From Deltaproteobacteria bacterium (lineage in GTDB: Bacteria; Desulfobacterota; Desulfobacteria; Desulfobacterales; Desulfatibacillaceae), in NCBI GenBank assembly GCA_021815525.1, contig JAKAGN010000204.1, positions 1 to 5,715 of the forward strand: a stretch of DNA of 5,715 nt, given 5' to 3'. Of the stretch, positions 5,566 through 5,715 are shown piece after piece. A program made the position numbers and the translations under genes. The number at the start of each line of letters is the position of its first letter. The stretch's first letter is position 1. The notes under the pieces were generated by a model. It had not been told where the DNA came from. It was given only the letters and a program-made list of their open reading frames with translations, and made no database searches.

Positions 5566-5715
5566 ATGATAGGAATCTCGAAGCTTTACTGCGGGGCCGT
5601 GGAGCCATCCGACGCGCTGCGCTACGGGCGTCACTCGGGCAAGCTCCCCTCTCATCTTTTGCAGTTCTCGGCGGACAAGAAGCCCGTGGTGGTCTGGAAC
5701 ATGACCAAGCAGTGC
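5566..5715 (+). CDS. ahbC: 12,18-didecarboxysiroheme deacetylase (radical SAM), N-terminus only; 3' end outside window
   Basis: The first 50 residues are present. They begin MIGISKLYCG and continue through EPSDALRYGRHSGKLPSHLLQFS to VVVWNMTKQC, which I recognise as the conserved N-terminus of AhbC and its close relative NirJ. AhbC removes two acetate side chains from 12,18-didecarboxysiroheme to give Fe-coproporphyrin III in the siroheme-dependent heme pathway. The final visible Cys (codon 5713-5715) is placed as the first cysteine of the radical SAM CxxxCxxC cluster motif; the other two lie beyond the edge. The start is fixed by an in-frame TAA (5563-5565) directly before the ATG, with GGGA at 5554-5557 as a modest ribosome binding site. 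It lies 76 bases after the ClpX-like gene with no convincing terminator between, so read-through is possible. NirJ (heme d1) is the main alternative; the recognition is from memory of the family. Confidence 0.82.
   Translation, partial: MIGISKLYCGAVEPSDALRYGRHSGKLPSHLLQFSADKKPVVVWNMTKQC

Noticed and set aside
5538..5567. TTGAGA with TTAAAT as a promoter for ahbC
   Set aside because: The -10 box would overlap the ATG itself, leaving no leader or ribosome binding site in the transcript.

Overview
The window comes from a GC-rich bacterial chromosome, most likely a sulfate-reducing member of Desulfobacterota (former Deltaproteobacteria). The main clue is the last gene, which runs off the right edge. 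It reads as the N-terminus of AhbC, a radical SAM enzyme of the siroheme-dependent (alternative) heme pathway known from sulfate reducers and some archaea. The other genes (RND efflux pump, PlsC, PilZ, ClpX-like ATPase) are clearly bacterial. All recognisable genes lie on the + strand. Organism assignment is inference from one pathway marker plus base composition.

Layout: 1-1988 is the C-terminal part of an RND-family inner-membrane efflux transporter that begins before the window and ends in an unusual tail of about 80 residues rich in Pro, Glu and Gly. It is followed by about 380 bases of GC-rich non-coding DNA holding several hairpins. At 2373-3104 is a complete PlsC-type 1-acyl-glycerol-3-phosphate acyltransferase. 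A strong sigma70-type promoter (3137-3163) and a leader with a stem-loop (3190-3234) precede a small single-domain PilZ protein (3262-3618), which is closed by a textbook intrinsic terminator (3641-3679). At 3762-5489 is a 575-residue AAA+ unfoldase of the ClpX type. It has no N-terminal zinc finger, has lost the RKH loop, keeps an IGF ClpP-docking tripeptide, and carries about 165 extra C-terminal residues. Seventy-six bases further on, ahbC starts at 5566.

The genes do not form one obvious pathway. Membrane export, phospholipid synthesis, c-di-GMP sensing, protein unfolding and heme synthesis sit side by side, separated by gaps of 76-384 bases, and the PilZ gene has its own promoter and terminator. 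The only pair that might be co-transcribed is the ClpX-like gene and ahbC: no convincing terminator or promoter separates them. I do not see a mobile element, CRISPR array, phage gene, toxin-antitoxin pair or RNA gene. The most interesting item is the ClpX-like protein, a divergent unfoldase whose C-terminus looks like a degenerate second copy of the AAA+ lid subdomain.
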